Shown piece by piece: positions 6,146 to 6,499 of a stretch of 6,499 nt of DNA (positions are counted from its first letter, which is position 1; each line of letters opens with the position of its first letter). This DNA is from an uncultured Clostridia bacterium. Lineage in GTDB: Bacteria > Bacillota > Clostridia > TANB77 > CAG-508. The translations under genes were made by a program, and so were the position numbers. The notes below the pieces were generated by a model. It was not told where the DNA came from, ran no database searches, and was given only the letters and a program-made list of their open reading frames with translations. The stretch covers positions 1 to 6,499 of the forward strand of contig CAKOVS010000023.1 of NCBI GenBank assembly GCA_934122085.1. Direction: 5' to 3'.

Positions 6146-6187
6146 TGTTATATACTGTTATGTATAACACTATATAACAAGAGGTGA
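6138..6187 (-). promoter_or_regulatory. 50-bp palindromic operator of the GntR-ABC operon
   Basis: Two perfect 17-nt arms (6138-6154 and 6171-6187, the first reading TCACCTCTTGTTATATA) flank an inner palindrome TGTTATGTATAACA (6156-6169, central GT unpaired). Only 6155/6170 and the centre fail to match. Half-sites GTTAT occur at 6147 and 6157, and ATAAC at 6164 and 6174, each pair spaced 10 bp, i.e. one helical turn. The inner GT...AC pattern fits GntR-type operators. It overlaps the spacer and -10 of the promoter, so binding should block transcription. Binding by the adjacent repressor is inferred. Confidence 0.85.
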
Positions 6188-6197
6188 ATTTTGTCAA
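6169..6197 (-). promoter_or_regulatory. Sigma-A-type promoter of the GntR-ABC operon
   Basis: On the minus strand there is a perfect -35 TTGACA (6192-6197), a 17-bp spacer and -10 TATAGT (6169-6174). The predicted transcription start, about 7 bp further on near 6162, coincides with the centre of the operator palindrome. The 5' leader would be about 30 nt. Confidence 0.8.
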
Positions 6198-6257
6198 TAC
6201 TTTTTTTAGTTTTTATATCTAAATTACAATATTTTTATATAAAATCACATTCAACAA

Positions 6258-6499
6258 CTATTCATCTTCTTTGATAATGTTCTTACTTCCTAAATAAGTA
6301 GCTAAGAAATATATACCATATATGATACCTATAATAATTACTGTTGCAATAGCTGATGGTAATAAATCTTTTTTACTTGCTAATCCTGACATTATAGTAA
6401 TTGCAAATTGTATTCCAAATATAGAATGTATAATTGCAAGAACAAGTGGAACTCCAAAAAATATTCCAATTTGTCTAAATAATGCTTTATTAATCATCT
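6258..6499 (-). CDS. C-terminal end of a BceB-like FtsX-family permease (partial)
   Basis: The last ~80 residues of a larger membrane protein whose coding region continues past the right edge; the Met at 6495-6497 is probably internal. Visible are INKALFRQIGIFFGVPLVLA, a hydrophobic helix to about residue 32, a short loop (SKKDLLPS), a second helix at about 47-68 (AIATVIIIGI, YGIYFLATYL), and a basic/acidic tail SKNIIKEDE. This matches the C-terminus of BceB-type permeases, the FtsX-like partners of BceA ATPases that detect and relieve bacitracin-like peptide antibiotics. It ends 125 bp before the GntR start codon with no clear terminator, so some read-through into the next operon is possible. 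Confidence 0.8.
   Translation of the reverse strand, partial: MINKALFRQIGIFFGVPLVLAIIHSIFGIQFAITIMSGLASKKDLLPSAIATVIIIGIIYGIYFLATYLGSKNIIKEDE

Noticed and set aside
6188..6257. Terminator for the BceB-like gene
   Set aside because: No G-C-containing stem followed by a T-run exists on the minus strand here; the T-run at 6201-6207 is on the opposite strand.
1..6499. tRNA, rRNA, CRISPR array, insertion sequence or phage genes
   Set aside because: No cloverleaf-like GC-rich segment, no regularly spaced direct repeats, and no transposase or phage protein in any frame was seen.

Overview
The window is very AT-rich, and every gene I can support lies on the minus strand. Base composition, strong GGAGG-type ribosome binding sites and the protein families (YtrA-type GntR repressor, BceB-like permease, YqkD-like hydrolase, YfjL-like lipid-side protein) point to a low-GC Bacillota, most likely a member of the Clostridia. 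I cannot name the species from the sequence.

Read in the direction of transcription (right to left), the window opens with the last ~80 codons of a BceB-like FtsX-family permease (6258-6499, cut by the window edge). Next comes a compact promoter with a 50-bp, almost perfect palindrome (6138-6187). It drives a tightly packed cluster that could be one transcript: a GntR/YtrA-family repressor (TTG start), an ABC ATPase, an ABC-2 type permease, a 64-residue PspC-domain membrane protein, an UlaG-like metallo-beta-lactamase-fold hydrolase and an MmcQ/YjbR protein. The gaps are 5, 1, 27, 32 and 20 bp. The first three genes form a standard self-regulated YtrA-type transporter module. PspC fits an envelope-stress theme. 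The last two genes may simply be carried along.

After a 108-bp AT-rich gap comes a dUTPase gene whose product lacks the C-terminal motif V. Then follows a 292-bp region holding a probable frameshifted small membrane-peptide gene and an extended -10 promoter. That promoter serves a membrane-anchored alpha/beta hydrolase. The hydrolase is followed by a membrane-anchored protein combining YfjL-like and DUF3221-like regions. A 13-19 nt sequence recurs immediately upstream of three ribosome binding sites in this left half. At the left edge there is a stem-loop and perhaps the first codons of another gene.

I do not see an obviously new multi-gene system. The most interesting items are the architecture of the palindromic operator (four half-sites at 10-bp spacing, with the predicted transcription start on the dyad axis), the truncated dUTPase, the broken small membrane peptide and the shared leader motif.
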